Below, in pieces: positions 1 through 11,854 of a stretch of 64,000 bases of DNA. This DNA is from Emydura subglobosa. Its lineage: Eukaryota > Chordata > Testudines > Chelidae. The translations under genes were made by a program, and so were the position numbers. The stretch spans positions 572,032 to 636,031 of the forward strand of contig ML679960.1 of NCBI GenBank assembly GCA_007922225.1, read 5' to 3'. The notes under the pieces were generated by a model that saw nothing but the letters and a program-made list of their open reading frames with translations, ran no database searches and was not told where the DNA came from. Every line of letters begins with the position of its first letter. Positions within the stretch are counted from its first letter, which is position 1.

Positions 1-1625
1 TCCATCAAACATCTTGAATGAGAATTAGTTTGGATCCTCCTGCTCTCTTCAGTGAAGCTGGAGCAAAATGGTTGTTATGGAAGTATTTTACGACTTCAAC
101 AACATTTTCTTTTATTCCTGGAGAAGACATACTTAAGTCTTTGGCTAAAAGATGTATTAAATGGGCACTGCAGCCATATGTTATTAAGGAGCATCCTTCC
201 ATTTCTACTTCTAAGTATCTTCTCATCTTTGCCACGTTTGCAGCATTGTCTGTGACAAAACTGCACACGACAGTTGAATTTCTGTTCACAGTTTATTACA
301 GCTGTCATTGCCAGTTCTTTCAAACATTCTGTTGTGTGGGTATTTCCCGATGTATCTATTGTTTCTGAAAGATAGGCAACCCCATCTTCTGCTGTCACAC
401 AGGCACATATTACTGGATCATTGTGTACCTTGCTCCACCCCTCAAGTCTTAAACTGGCAAATTTCCCCTCAGTATTCCTTGCACACTGTTCTAGTTCCTT
501 CTCATACACTGTATCTAGCAACCTTCCACCAATGTCTGCTCTACCAGATGGAGTGTAGCCTGGTCCTAAGAATTCAATCATGTCAATGATGTGTTAATTG
601 TTAACAATGCGAAAAGGAGAATTTGTGGCATAAATGAACCAAGCAATCTTTTCACCTATGGTGTCTTGTTAGTATTTGCTGGTCCTTACTACAAACCCAC
701 CCACGGTGGTGGTTTTACTGGATGATTGAAATCTTTTGCTTGATACTGATGCTTTGTTGTCTGACATATGTTTAGTTGTAGCACTGCTGCTAAAAGTACC
801 AACAGATGACTCTGAAGTTGTTGCAGATACAGTCACATTCAAAGTCCCTTATGCTAAAATGGGATCCGGAAACAAAATTCAAAATGATTTTGAATAGTCG
901 TTCTTCTCACTCTATTATTCAGTTAATCATTTACATTTTTTTCAGTAAGGATGCAGAGCCAAATCCAAATTACCAAAAAAGCTAAGACTGACTGCACTTA
1001 ATTTTGGAGTAAGCCCCACAGAACTCACTGGCACTTCTGTTTTTTGAGAAAACAAGTATAGGGTGGGGTTCCCTTGGGAAAGCTGAGTTATACTGAAGTA
1101 AAATAGGGAATAGACTTATGGTATCACCATTATGCTCTGTGGCCATGATGTTCCAAAATAAGGGGCATGTATTTTGTAATATAAAATAAGAAAATGACAC
1201 CCAGTGGCAAGTGGCAACTCTAGATTTCTCTTACTGCAGCATACTGTACCGTATACTTGGATGATAGATTCTAAACCTAGTTAACTAATTCAACAAGTCA
1301 TAAGGATTAGCTAAGATAAACTTTTTTTTTTCTAGCAACATCCAACATAGCAAACAGCTTGGGAATTTACTTGTTAAATCACACTTATACTAAAAGACAG
1401 AGAGAAAGTCTTGACGAATGATGCATTGCAAAGTGAATTATTTAAATTACTAACCAGTTGATCAAAATTGTTCTTCAGACATATCCACATCTTCATCCAT
1501 ATCATTTTCTCCCAATAAGCAGTTTTCATTATGATGTTTCATTCTTGCAACTAGGCCCTGCATCTCCTTCTTGCACCGCTTACACTTGACATGTTTTCTT
1601 TTTACACAGGGAAGAAATTTCTTCA
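1..1625 (-). mobile_element. Decayed hAT-family DNA transposon, transposase remnant
   Basis: On the minus strand, about 1605-1462 encodes a BED-type zinc finger: a CKRC pair followed by MKHHNENC, then an acidic tail and a stop at 1462-1464. Below it, about 670-96 encodes an hAT RNase-H-like catalytic region, with WFIYATNSPF near the start, then GPGYTPSGRADI and LRLEGWSKVHNDPV. After a frameshift near 250-290 the reading moves to another frame (289-5), which holds the hAT signature FVTDNAANV and YGCSAHLIHLLAKD. There is also an in-frame stop near 595. The element runs off the left edge of the window. It is clearly non-functional as read. No terminal repeats could be placed, and the upstream limit near 1625 is only where coding similarity fades. 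Confidence 0.8.
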
Positions 1626-3101
1626 AAATATTCCCAGATACGGTCTCTCTTACACCCAGAAGTCATGACAGTTTTTCTGTGGCAAAAGTGTGGGGGAATA
1701 TAGCAAGCTGTGTGTATACTGAATAATGTCTTCCCTTTTTCCTTCCAATCCACTGTTCCTTTCTACTCTGCCTCCATCCTTTGTCTCTGTCTTTAAGACA
1801 GTGTCTTAACTAACTCCTCTGCCTTGCTTGGCCCAGCTCCATCACCACATAAGCACAGAACAACAACAATCCTGTCCAGCCTGTGTCTTTCTTTGCACAT
1901 GTGACTTTAGTTTGCTGAGAAACAGAAACTAGAACTAAAACAAAAACTGAAAGCTGAGAACTTTCAAGCTGATGGCTAGCCTGGACAGACTAGAGCCATT
2001 AATTTTGGTTTCTAACATTTATGAATAAGATAACAGACAGAACAGAATGACATGACATACAGACAATAGACATGATTACAGATTCTCTGCACACACACCC
2101 TTTAACAGAGGATATGGAGTAAATATTTCTAAAATATGTCTTTATTTTGTAGTTAGGGCAGTGTGAAGGTTGAACTGTAACTCTCAAAAGGATGAAAAAG
2201 AAGAAAAAAGGAAGGAGGGGAAAAGATAAAATGGGCAGAATTAGGAAGCTGTTTCATGTTTTGTACATTGCATAATCAATATATTTTAAACTAGATTTGG
2301 AAATTACAAATAATCAAGAGAAATCTTTCCAAATGTTGTAACTGGCCCTATTGCCCTGTGACTTGAGGATTACTCTTTCATATGGCTCAGCATTTAAGAG
2401 GACCATGCTGCTCTACACCATAATGTAAGAGGTCCTTCCAACACCCAAGGAAAATTCCCCCCCCCCCGCACCGTTCAGAAAATTCTCTACCTTCTCTTTG
2501 TGCATCATTGCCTTTTCTACATGTTATTTTGAAAACTAATATTTGATAGTTCATACACATCACTACATCTTTTATTTAGAATAAAAATTATAAGATAGGA
2601 GATACAGTATCAGTTTGCAATTCTTCAACTCCTGAGGCACACTGTCATGAAAACAAAGATAACAAAAATAAACTGAGTGGGTATATATGAATTGAGGGAA
2701 ACACAACAGTTATTAGAATTTAAATCAGGCTAGAAAAATGGAGGTGGTACAGGCCTACTCGCACCCCACTGACATGATGGCCCACTGAATTCAGACCATT
2801 AATGATATAGGATGCCATGAATCTGCCCTGATAAAGAACAGTAGAACTGGCTACTTCCAACGGGAGTATCTGCAGCATTCGATTGGAACAAGAAGGATTG
2901 GGGCTCTCAGAAGTGGAAGATGTAAAGCAAAAGAAAATGAAAGGTACATTTAAAGCAATATATTAAATAAAATAACTACAAGAATTGTTTTTAAATCATG
3001 GTCCTGGATTCATGAATTCAACAACTGCCAAGTGTGCTCTTGAAAATGCAAATCCACTTGTGCTCCTCTAATGTCCAGTCTTTCTTGCTTTCATCCCACT
3101 T
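1626..3101. other. Intergenic or MAP3K15 intron 1 DNA, no gene seen
   Basis: This lies downstream of MAP3K15 exon 1 on the minus strand, so it is probably intron 1. It is AT-rich with a short poly-C tract at about 2458-2467. No coding similarity to MAP3K15 exon 2, which should encode a VVDMSD-like motif, was found in any minus-strand frame here. Confidence 0.5.
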
Positions 3102-3248
3102 CAGTGCTTAATTTGTGCCAGGGCTTGCCGGGCACCTCAAGGCTTGGCAGTTCATAGCCCTGGCACCTCTGGGCTTGCTGTATCAGTTATGAATGTAAAA
3201 AAAAAAGTGCTTGACCCCAGCACCTCTTTCATTACAAATTAAGCACTG
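3102..3248. mobile_element. Short non-autonomous hAT-type element (MITE)
   Basis: The two ends are perfect 15-bp inverted repeats: CAGTGCTTAATTTGT at 3102 and its complement ending at 3248. The flanking 8-mers, tcccactt on the left and ccccacct on the right, match at 6 of 8 positions. This fits an 8-bp hAT target duplication. The 147-bp interior has no coding capacity and includes a poly-A stretch. Confidence 0.75.
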
Positions 3249-3559
3249 CCCCACCTCGAGAGAAAGAAGGCACTCTGGGAGACTGTTTCCAGAGTGACAA
3301 CAGGTTTTTCAATACAGCATTTTTAAAACTTTTTGTTTTTAAAGTAAAATTCAGTTTCTTTGAGTTAGATTGATGGTCCTAGAAACTGAAGAAGGCTAAA
3401 TCAGATTATTGTATTTAATATTTTAAGACACTACGACTAGGGTTTAAAAAAGAGCCTAGAGAAAGGGAGTTAGATGCCCAAATCCCCTGAATTTCAATGA
3501 AGCTCAGATGCCTAACTTCCTTAGATGACTTAAAGACAAGAGGTTTTATATCCCATTCC

Positions 3560-4405
3560 CAAATCCTAGGGGGGAGTGTTAGATATGCTGGAGGGTAGGG
3601 ATAGGACACTGTGTGACCTAGACAAATTGGAGAACTGGGCCAAAAGAAATCTGATGAGGTTCAACAAGGTCACGTGCAGAGTCCTCCACTTCGGACTGGA
3701 GAATCCCATGCACTGCTACAGACTGGGGACTGGCGAAGCAGCAGTTCTGCAGAAAAGGACCTGGGGGTTACAGTGGACAAGAAGCTGGATATGAGTCAAC
3801 AGTGTGCCCTTATTGCCAAGAAGGCTAACAGCATATTGGGCTGCATTAGTAGGAGCATTGCCAGCAGACTGAGGGAAGTGATTATTCCCCTCTATTCAGC
3901 ATTAGTGAGGCCACATTTGGAGCACTGTGTCCAGTTTTAGGCCCCCATTACAGAAAGGAGAGTCCAGCGGAGGGCAACAAAAATGATTAGGGGGTTGGAG
4001 TACATGACTTATGAGGAAACCAAGCTTATTTAGTCTAGAAGAGAAAACTGGGGGAAAATTTGATAGTGGCCTTCAACTACCTAAAGGGGGGTTCCAGGGA
4101 GGATGGAGCGAGGCAGTTCTTAGTGGTGACAGATGACAGAACAAGGAGCAATGGTCTCAAGTTGCAGTGGGGGGAGGCGTAGGTTGGATATTGGGAAAAA
4201 TGTTTTCATTAGGAGGGTGGTGAAGCATTGGAATGGGTTACCTAGGGAGGTAGTGGGGTCTCCATCTTAGAGGTTTTTAAGGCCCAGCTTGACAAAGCCC
4301 TGGCTGGGATGATTTAGTTGGGGATGGTCCTGCTTTGAGCAGGAGGTTGAACTAGATGACCTCCTGGGATCCTTTCCAACCCTAACCTTCTACGATTCTA
4401 TGATT
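3560..4405 (+). mobile_element. CR1 LINE, 3' fragment
   Basis: The plus strand encodes the C-terminal part of a CR1 reverse transcriptase in shifting frames. [14 protein letters not shown] is followed by [20 protein letters not shown] and then [22 protein letters not shown]1-type 3' UTR follows (DDLLGSFPTL-like decay of the tail, AACTAGATGACCTCCTGGGA) and the copy ends in the CR1 terminal repeat ATTCTATGATTC at about 4393-4405. It is 5'-truncated, as most CR1 copies are, and inactive. Confidence 0.9.
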
Positions 4406-4629
4406 CATTTAAAGGAATGCAAGGTGATCACCATTTTATACTGCCCGTATGGTTCCCAGCAAGATGAAGACTGGGCAGAGAGGAGTCTGAATCAAAACCC
4501 TGGAGCCAAACATCCCAATCTCCAACATCAGAGGCGAGGGGGACAAAATCCAGACCTAGGGTCTGTGCTAGGCATAAGCAAACTAAGCAATTGCTTAAGA
4601 CCCCAAGCAGGTCAAGGGGGTGGAGGAAA

Positions 4630-4830
4630 TCTGATTAAGAACAGCCATACTGGGTCAGACCAATGGTCCATGTAGCCCAGTATCCAGTCTTCGGATAGCG
4701 GCCGATGCCAGGTGCTTCAGAGGAAATGAACAGAAGAGGCTTCCCCTGTCACCAACCCCCCCATTGTCCATTCCCAGTTTCTGGCAGTGGGAGGCTAGGG
4801 ACATCGAGGCAGCAAGGGGCTGCATCCCTG
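4630..4830 (+). repeat. Dispersed amniote repeat (CACTGGGTCAGACCA-type)
   Basis: The stretch contains the phrases ATACTGGGTCAGACCAATGG, AGCCCAGTATCC and GATGCCAGGTGCTTCAGAGG. I recognise these as part of a common interspersed repeat of turtles and crocodilians, probably CR1/L3-related. The class is not certain. It ends in GC-rich sequence that runs towards the CpG island. Confidence 0.55.
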
Positions 4831-4999
4831 CCCATCTCGCCTAATAGCCATTGCTGGACCTATTGATTCCCACCGCCATCCCCCACCCCAAAATACCATT
4901 CATCTTATGCCAGGTGTTTCTAACACGTGTCTGAGTACGTGCTGGGTCAGGCTGTATTTTGGTTTGTGGAAATAACGCAGTTAGTGGGGGGAGGGTGTC

Positions 5000-6320
5000 T
5001 ACAATATTCCCAATGAGCGCTAGCCCCGCCTCTGCCCGGCGTCGCCCCAGCACAGCCAGCAGCTGGAGCCCGGCTCTCCCGGTCCCCTGCAGCAGCCGCC
5101 AGCCACCCCTGCCTGACCCCACCACACCAGTTCCTTCCCACCCAGGGCTTGGCACCGGGGGTGGGGCCGGCAGCCGGCCGCCCCTCTCCGCTCACCTGCG
5201 TCGTAGAAGGCGTCCAGCACCGCCGTCTCCCCGTAGTCCAACTCCCCGAAGTTGACCGTGGTGAGCTGGGCTCCCTGGGCCTCGCAGGCTCGCACCAGGC
5301 ACTGCAGCGCCCCGGCCTCCGGGCTCCGCGTCCCGACGCCGGCTTTCGGGCTGTCGTTCTGCACATACACGGCCCGCAGGGAGCGCTGCCGCGGGGCGGC
5401 CGAGCTACCTTCCCCTCCTGCCCCGGCCGCCGCCGCCTCGGCTCCGGGCTGCTCCGAGTCCTCGCCCAGGGCCGGCGGCTGCTGCTGCTGCCGCGGCTCC
5501 GCCGCGCCCCCGCTGTGCTCCATGGCGCCCGCCCGCTGCCCCGCGCTGCATGGGACAGCCGGGGGTGGGGAGGGGGGGCTCGTGCGCCTCTCGCTCTGGC
5601 GGGCGCTGCGGGAGGGTGCGAGGGGCGCGTGCTCCCGGGCCAGTCCCAGCCCAGCGGCGGTGCAAGAGCTGGGCAAACTTCCCCGCGGAGCAGCCAGGCG
5701 GGGAGCCGCGGCCACGCGCCGGTGACGGTGCAAAGCTGGGCTGCGGGCGGCAGCTCCCTGGGGCTCAGCGGAGCGGAGCGCCCCTCGGCCGGGCGGGGCG
5801 GGATGGACCCGGACCCGGACTCAGAGCCCCGTCACCGTCCCCTGCCCGGCGGAACCGGCTGGCACCGGGCAGGCTCGGCGCCGCCCGCTGGTTGGAAGCC
5901 GCTGCCCGCGCTTGGGACAGAGACAGTCCGCGCCGCTCCCTGAGTCCTTCCCGGCTCCCCGCCCTGCTGCTGACAGCTGCTGCTCGCCGGGCTGGGCGGA
6001 GTCGGGGCGGGGGAAGGGGACTGACAGCGCGGGAGGGTCAAACCGCTGGGGGGCAGGAGAGGGGCCCGGGGGCAACCAGGGCGGAGCCGGGGTTGAGAAC
6101 TGGGGTCACTGCGAGCGCTGACAGACAGGTCCCGCTTTGTCTGGGCTGCTGCTCTGCCTGCACCCCACTGACTGCCCGACCACCAGCCTTCCCCTGGGAG
6201 CGGGGTTTCGCTGTCACTCCCTGCAGTTAGTCACTTCTGTCAGCGTAACTTCGATTACTCGGAGCACTGCAGCGTTTCCCTTCCTTCCCCTGGTCCAGAG
6301 GGGGGGTCACTGCGCCAGTT
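5000..6320 (-). promoter_or_regulatory. MAP3K15: CpG island and probable promoter of MAP3K15
   Basis: An abrupt GC- and CpG-rich block sits in AT-rich surroundings and covers MAP3K15 exon 1 and about 800 bp upstream of it. No TATA box is obvious upstream of the ATG on the minus strand, which is usual for CpG-island promoters. The transcription start is not defined by the sequence alone. Long open frames on both strands in this block are expected from its GC content and are not read as genes. Confidence 0.8.
5196..5523 (-). CDS. MAP3K15: MAP3K15 (ASK3) first coding exon
   Basis: MAP3K15 is an ASK-family MAP3 kinase of the stress-activated p38/JNK pathways. The exon encodes 109 residues plus one base. 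A low-complexity Gln/Ala/Gly N-terminus is followed by the conserved start of the ASK N-terminal domain: LRAVYV, then CLVRACEAQGAQL, then FGELDYGETAVLDAFYDA. It ends at a good donor, GACGCAG then GTGAGC. The ATG at 5523-5521 has G at -3 and G at +4, and the start MEHSGG resembles the human start. The frame stays open upstream to a methionine at 5733, so an extended N-terminus cannot be excluded. ASK1 (MAP3K5) has a similar motif, but the SH3KBP1 neighbour and the residues favour MAP3K15. The kinase domain and the other exons lie to the left of the window. No exon 2 was seen between 1 and 5195. Confidence 0.9.
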
Positions 6321-6484
6321 CACCGATACTTTAACAGCAAATAATCACTGGGAATATTAATAGTTGGTAATAGCTTCAGCTACTGCACAGCTGCCTGTGT
6401 CCCCGCCCCTGTGTGCTTTGCAACAGGCGGGTTTTATTCTACAGTTTTGGTTTTTCTTTTTTTTAAAATACACAAGTTTCTACC

Positions 6485-6611
6485 AACTGCATCTGAGGAA
6501 GTGAGCTGAGTCTCAGGAAAGCTTATGCCTGCTGAACTAAAATTTGTTAGTCTTTAAAGTGCTACAGAACTCAGCTTGTTTTTGCTGTATACAGACTAAC
6601 ACACTACCCTT
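6485..6611 (+). repeat. Reptile tail repeat with hammerhead-like core
   Basis: This matches a very common reptile interspersed repeat: CTGAGGAAGTGAGC, then GGAAAGCTTATGC, then TTTGTTAGTCTTTAAAGTGC, ending ATACAGACTAACAC. The class is probably the tail of a Penelope-like or related retroelement, which is an inference. The order CTGANGA, short stem, GAAA, short GC stem resembles a hammerhead ribozyme core (6493-6528). In this copy the stem base has a G.G mismatch and the pairing partner of the last core A is C at 6529. Confidence 0.6.
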
Positions 6612-8095
6612 CTGAAAATTTCTTATTGAGGATCATGTGACCTTAAAGGCTGGCTGACTTCCTGGTTTGGTGGCAAAACTTCTTGTTTCCTTTGATTCAC
6701 CCATGGGCATTGCCTTTGTCAAGTTTTTTTGTTTGTTTGTTTTTTGCCACTCTATCCAGCACCCTAGTACTTTCACACTTGTGTGTAGAACTTGGTTCCT
6801 AAATATTCACCACAGGTCAGATTTTTTAAGGATGAAAGCACCTAAATGCTTTTTTAAAATCCCACTAGTTGCCTAAATACCTTTAAAAATCTGGCCCAAA
6901 GGACCACTAGTGTTTTGAATGAAATCCTTCTGAAAGGCAATCTCCTACTGTACAATTTTACTAAATATAGGTATACATCCCTGAGATAGATTGTCCACAA
7001 GAAGTGTTAAAAAATCATGAGATTTACTCCCAAAAGTCATGAAATTAAAAGAAAAATACATTTGGGTTATTTTAATTTGCCTTTTTGTTTCTGAGCCTTT
7101 GGGGCATACTAGCTTCATGCTTTTGAGGTTACCTCTCCCAAAGAATCCATATACCTAAAATGGTCGTACATTCCTATAACATTCAATACCATTTTGGACT
7201 TCCAGTAACTTGCTTCCCTTTGTCATTGAAAACTTATTAATAATCCTTATTTCTGTAATGCCTCATCCTTCAAACATTGAACTGCACACTTTATTCTTCT
7301 ATTGCTTCATTTGTTGCTTACATAAATGTTGATTTTTTTCTACTTAATTGTTTATGCTTCTAGCTGCATATTTTAATTTCATAGCCTTTTATGTATGCTT
7401 CACATTTTGCTATGATACATTTCAGCGATGTTCTGACAGGTTTACTGTTATGTTTTGCCAAAATCAAGGATTTTTGTTAGGATGAATGATCCTGTTACTC
7501 CTTTGAATTGGTTACCTTTGGAGAAACTAAAGTGCCTTATCGCAATTATGCTTTCACGTGGACTTAGCTAATGTATGTTCGCTGTCCCACCATAAAAACA
7601 CACATTTTCTTAACACTAAGGACACAGACTATAATGCTGTCTCAAATGTTAAAATAACCATTATTATTATTCAGAACTTTATAACTCTGATACTAATTGT
7701 GTGGCTAACACTGCTCCTTCACCATCTGGGTGGGTGTCATAGAAAACCAGTTAAAGCATTTTAAACTAAAGGAATTAACAGAGGCTTCCCCCCACCCTCC
7801 ACTTCCCTTAGTCCCTTCCCTTATTAAAGGCATGTCTACATGATGGGACACTAAAGGTGTGAAGTTACAGCTTATACATTACAGTACAGCACAGCACCTT
7901 AAGCCCCCATTTGGACATTCTCATTCAAAAGTAAAATGACCTTACTTTTGATAATGTCAGTCAGGACAACTATTGGAGACTGTAGGAGTCCTTCCCTCGC
8001 ACAGTATTAATCAGCAGGCCTCTGACCTGTGTTTAAAATTTTGATGCACCATTTGATTTTTTTTAAGTCCAAAGAAGAGCACAGTAGTAGAGCTC
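6612..8095. other. Intergenic DNA with old DNA-transposon fragments
   Basis: AT-rich, no gene seen. About 7000-7140 carries TCATGAGATTTAC and AGTCATGAAATT phrases, related to the hAT-like element at 35034-35330. About 7825-7925 begins GGCATGTCTACATGATGGGA, an end typical of the GTCTACAC MITE group, and seems truncated. Confidence 0.45.
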
Positions 8096-9425
8096 TCATA
8101 GACATGTAGGACTGAAAGGGACCCAACTAAGTATTATCTAGACTAGACCATCCCTCATAGGTGTTTGTCCAACCTGTTCTTAAAGAACTGCTAATGACAG
8201 AGATTCCACAACCTTCCTAGGTAATTGGTTCCAGTGCTTCACTACCCTGACAGTTAGTAAGTTTTGCCTAAGGTCTAATCTAAATCGCCCTTGCTGCAAT
8301 TTAAGTTAGTTACTTCTTGGCCTGTCCTCAGTGGATAAGGAGAACAATTGATCACTTTCCTCTTTAAAACAACCTTTTATGTACTTGAAGATTATCATGT
8401 CCTTTTCCTCAGATGTCTCTCTTCCAGATTAAACAAACCCAAATTTTTCAGTCTTTCCTTGTATGGCATGTTTTCTAGACCTTTAATCAATTTTGTTGCT
8501 CCCCTCTGGACTTTCTCCCAAATTTCAACATCTTTCCCAAAGTGCGGTGCCCAGAACTGGTCACAGTACCCCAGGTGAGGCCTTATCAATACCTAGTAGA
8601 GTGGAAGAATTACTTCTTCTGTCTTGCTTACAACATTCTTGCTAATACATAACAGAATTTTTTTTTTTTGCAACAGTATTACATTGTTGACATATTTAGT
8701 TTGTGATTCACTGTAGCCTCCAGCTCCTTTCCTGCATTATTGCTTTCTAAGCACTCAATTCCCATTTTGTATTTGTGCACTTGATTATTCCTTCCTATGT
8801 GTAGTATTTTGCATGTGTCCTTATTGAATTTCATCCTGTCTATTTCAAATCACTTCTCCAGTTTGTCAAGAGTATTTTGAAGTCTAATCCTGTCCTCAAA
8901 AGCACTTGCAAGACTTCCCATCTTGGTGTCATCTGCACATTTTATAAGCATACTCTCCACTCCATTATCCAAGTCATTAAGGAAAATATTGAATAGTACC
9001 AGACCCAGGACTGACCTCTGAAGAACCCCACTAAATATGTCCTCCCAGTTTGACAGCAAACCATTTGTAACTACTTTTTGAGACCAGTCTTTCAACCAGT
9101 TGTGCCCCCAACTTACAGTACTTTTATCCAGACCACATTTCTCTAATTTGCTTATGAGCATGTCATGTGGGACTGTGTCAACAGCCTTACTAAAATCAAG
9201 ATACACCCTATCTGCTGCTTCTCCCTTGTTCACTAGGCCAATAACCCTGTCAAGGAAGGCAATTAGGTTGGTTTTGCATGATTTGTTCTTGACAAAGCCA
9301 TGCTGGCTATTCCTTAGAGCCCAATTATCCTTTACGTGTTTACAAATTAATTGTTTAATAATTCGTTTCAGCATCTTTCCAGGTATCAAAATTATGCTGA
9401 CTGGTCTACAATGCCAGTATCCCAC
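8096..9425 (-). mobile_element. CR1 LINE, 5'-truncated, degraded reverse transcriptase
   Basis: The minus strand from 9425 to 8850 keeps an open frame of 191 codons with reverse-transcriptase features: RNSQHGFVKNKSCKTNLIAF, VYLDFSKAVDTVPHDMLISK, SVLGLVLFNIFLNDL and the catalytic box as CADDTK. The usual FADD has become CADD. C-terminal RT sequence continues to about 8395 ([20 protein letters not shown]), and a CR1 3' UTR ends near 8096. The copy is older and more diverged than the one at 11855-13245. Confidence 0.9.
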
Positions 9426-9885
9426 CTAAGCCTCAGAATATTTCACAAACCAGGTGCTGTTTGCAACAGGTGGGGGGTGCAGGAGGCTCTGAGGGGTGCC
9501 CCTCAGCACCTCCTTCCTGCCCCCGTGTGTTGTGAAAGGCTGGCCCAACCCCTCTCCCCAGGCTGCGGGGGCTGAGGCTGCCCCATCCAAGCCAGCACCA
9601 GGCTGTGGGGCTGCTGCTGCAGTGGGAGAGGAGGGCACCACATTCCTGGTAAGTGGGGCGGGGGGGACGGCAGAGCCAGGCCTACACTTGCACCCACTCC
9701 GCACCTAATGCTCTCTCCCCCCCCCCCCCACGCAGGTACAGACTCCCCTCTCCGGGGCATCTGGGGGGGTGCCCTGCACAGCTTGTGCCCTGTGCTGGGG
9801 GCTGAGAGGCCTGGTGGGGGGTGCAAATGTGGGCTTGGCCCTTGAGTGCCAGAGACCCTCTGTACGCCACTGCTGCTAGGTAGCA
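9426..9885. repeat. GC-rich repeat-like block
   Basis: A sharply GC-rich stretch next to the CR1 truncation point, with a 13-base poly-C run at about 9717-9729. Open frames on both strands are low-complexity and are not credited. It looks like part of a GC-rich non-autonomous transposon similar in style to those in the SH3KBP1 introns, but I could not define ends. Confidence 0.35.
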
Positions 9886-11670
9886 TACTGGGAAGGTAGC
9901 ATTTTGTCAGGTGACACGGGCAGCATGAGGTAACATGCCAAGTGTTCAGCTCCCCCAGCTCTCACCATCCCGCTCCTGCAGGGGTGGAACTAATCAGACG
10001 TTGGGTTTCTTCCGACCTGAAGGCGCAGGAAAAACCCAGGATGCAGTTGTCTCTCCAGCTGGAGTTATCTGTTGTGAGCCAAGCAGCAGCGCTTCTTCCC
10101 TGCATGCCTGTACAAAACTCAGTCCAGCCCACTCTGTGTATTTGGCTTTGCAAAGGGAACTTAGGCCCTGCAAACGCTTCCCTGGGCACAGGGGAAGCCA
10201 AGTCCACACTTGCTAAAGTGGGTGTTTGAGGAAGAGCGATTGGAGGAAGGAAAGGGGTGAGGGAGCTTTGAAGAGGGACAGAGAGGTGAAAGCAGCTGGG
10301 CTGAGCCCTAGACCCTGCCCTCGCTCACTGGAGCCTGCTGAAGTGATAATGCCTAGCACAGCAGACAGACCAGAAGCCTGAGATCTTTTCCTCTCGGATT
10401 GCAACCCCCTCAGCCCTTGATACATTCTGAGAGCTCCAGTAAAGGAAGAAATTAGTGCAACTTTAAAATTCCCATTCCCGTATAGATCTGAGCTCATTCA
10501 TTTTGAAAAGATGATCGCTTATATCATTAAAACTACAGTATTTTCCTCCAGACAGAACCACTTGAGCAGGTGATTAACATTTCATTTAGGAGATTAGTTT
10601 GGTCTCACACTAAATATCCTAGCCTAATTCAGCCACTTTCCTTGCTGCTATGTGGGGGCAGCCACCCAAATTTTAATGTGCACACAGCTAAATATTCTAA
10701 GAATATTTTTACCTGTTCAACTGCTCAGCTTCAATATAATATGTAAGCTGGGGGAGGATAGTATTGTTAGTAATGAAAAGTTAAATACACATTAGTAAAT
10801 TTAACTAAACAGGCAAAGCTGGGAGTACAAAAAGAGGGATTGATTCTAGACAGTGACTCTATAGATGTCCCCCAATAATATAATATTATATTCTATTCTA
10901 TTGAACCTTTGATAACGTTACAAGGTGTCTAATTTGTCTTGGTGTGCTGTGCTACAAGCAAACTGACCTGGTGGGTTTTATTTAGCATAAGCTTTGCCTG
11001 CCTTGTTTTGGGCTGGCTAGAGTATTTACATTATCTGATGGGGTTTAAGTGTATCTGTGTCAGTTTTCTATTTATTCAATTTAAGATGTCACCAGGCTAA
11101 ACTGAACTGACTTCAGTTTTAAAAAAGTTGTTCCAATCCAAACACCATCTAGTTGGCAAAGAACTAGGCAACTTTGTACTGGACAGATTGTATTTCTGAA
11201 AGTTGGATCCCTCATCTGATTGCCATGTAAAGTTAAAAATGTAGCATTCTGGTATAACTTTTAAAAACCAAAACTGTACTGTTCATTATGTCTGCTTTCT
11301 TGCATTATTAGTTACCTACAAACAGATTTTGTTTAGTAATGGTATAGCAGGAGTTGATTTGATAAGGCAAGGAAGAGTCTTATCACTAGTCATAAGTGAT
11401 CTTTAACATGCCATCAATTCACTTTCACCATTGAGTCCCAGACCACTAAGTGACTACAACTGACTTTGATGCTGGGGAAATCTTACTCTACATGGGGAAA
11501 GCAGCTCCAAGGGACAACCACTGAAGGACTACATAAGCATTTCATCTTAATTAACCCTAAGGCTTGTGTATGCAGTTTTTGTAGCTAAATTTACTAATTT
11601 GGTTGTAAATCAGATTAAGTTGATGCAACCCCCTAATATGAACATGATTATACAAATATAAAGTGATATA
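9886..11670. other. Intergenic DNA, nothing recognised
   Basis: Between the MAP3K15 promoter side and the SH3KBP1 3' end. Several short open frames at 9935-10500 overlap on both strands without family motifs or codon bias. No RNA gene, CpG island or clear repeat family was recognised. Confidence 0.4.
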
Positions 11671-11790
11671 AATCATACAATGTAGGGCTGGAAAGGACCT
11701 CAAGAGCTGATCTAGTGCAGCCCCCCTGCACTAAGGCAGGACCAAGTATTGCCTAGACCTCAGCCAATCCCTGCAGCCCCCTCCCAAATT
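11671..11790 (-). mobile_element. CR1 LINE 3'-end fragment
   Basis: Read on the plus strand it is the reverse of a CR1 tail: ATCATACAATGTAGGGCTGG, then AAGGACCTCAAGAGCTGATC, then GGCAGGACCAAGTATTGCC. It is a short 5'-truncated piece lying just beyond the larger CR1 at 11855. Confidence 0.8.
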
Positions 11791-11854
11791 ATGAATTAAT
11801 TGGGATATGCCACATAATTTGCTGGCAAAGCATATTTTGGGGACATATGACTTA

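Noticed and set aside
1..5195. MAP3K15 exon 2 within the window
   Set aside because: Looked for the VVDMSD...QPSLFYHLGVRES motif on the minus strand; not found, so intron 1 must extend past the left edge.
5196..5523. Assignment to MAP3K5 (ASK1) instead of MAP3K15
   Set aside because: ASK1 shares the VYV...FGKLDFGET pattern, but the residues FGELD and VLDAFYDA and the adjoining SH3KBP1 gene favour MAP3K15.
5149..6230. Long open frames on the plus strand across the CpG island
   Set aside because: They overlap each other and the MAP3K15 exon in several frames, are rich in Gly, Pro, Ala and Arg, and show no domain. GC-rich DNA has few stops by chance.
9935..10500. Cluster of 70-95-codon open frames
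   Set aside because: Competing frames on both strands without family similarity, splice context or codon bias.
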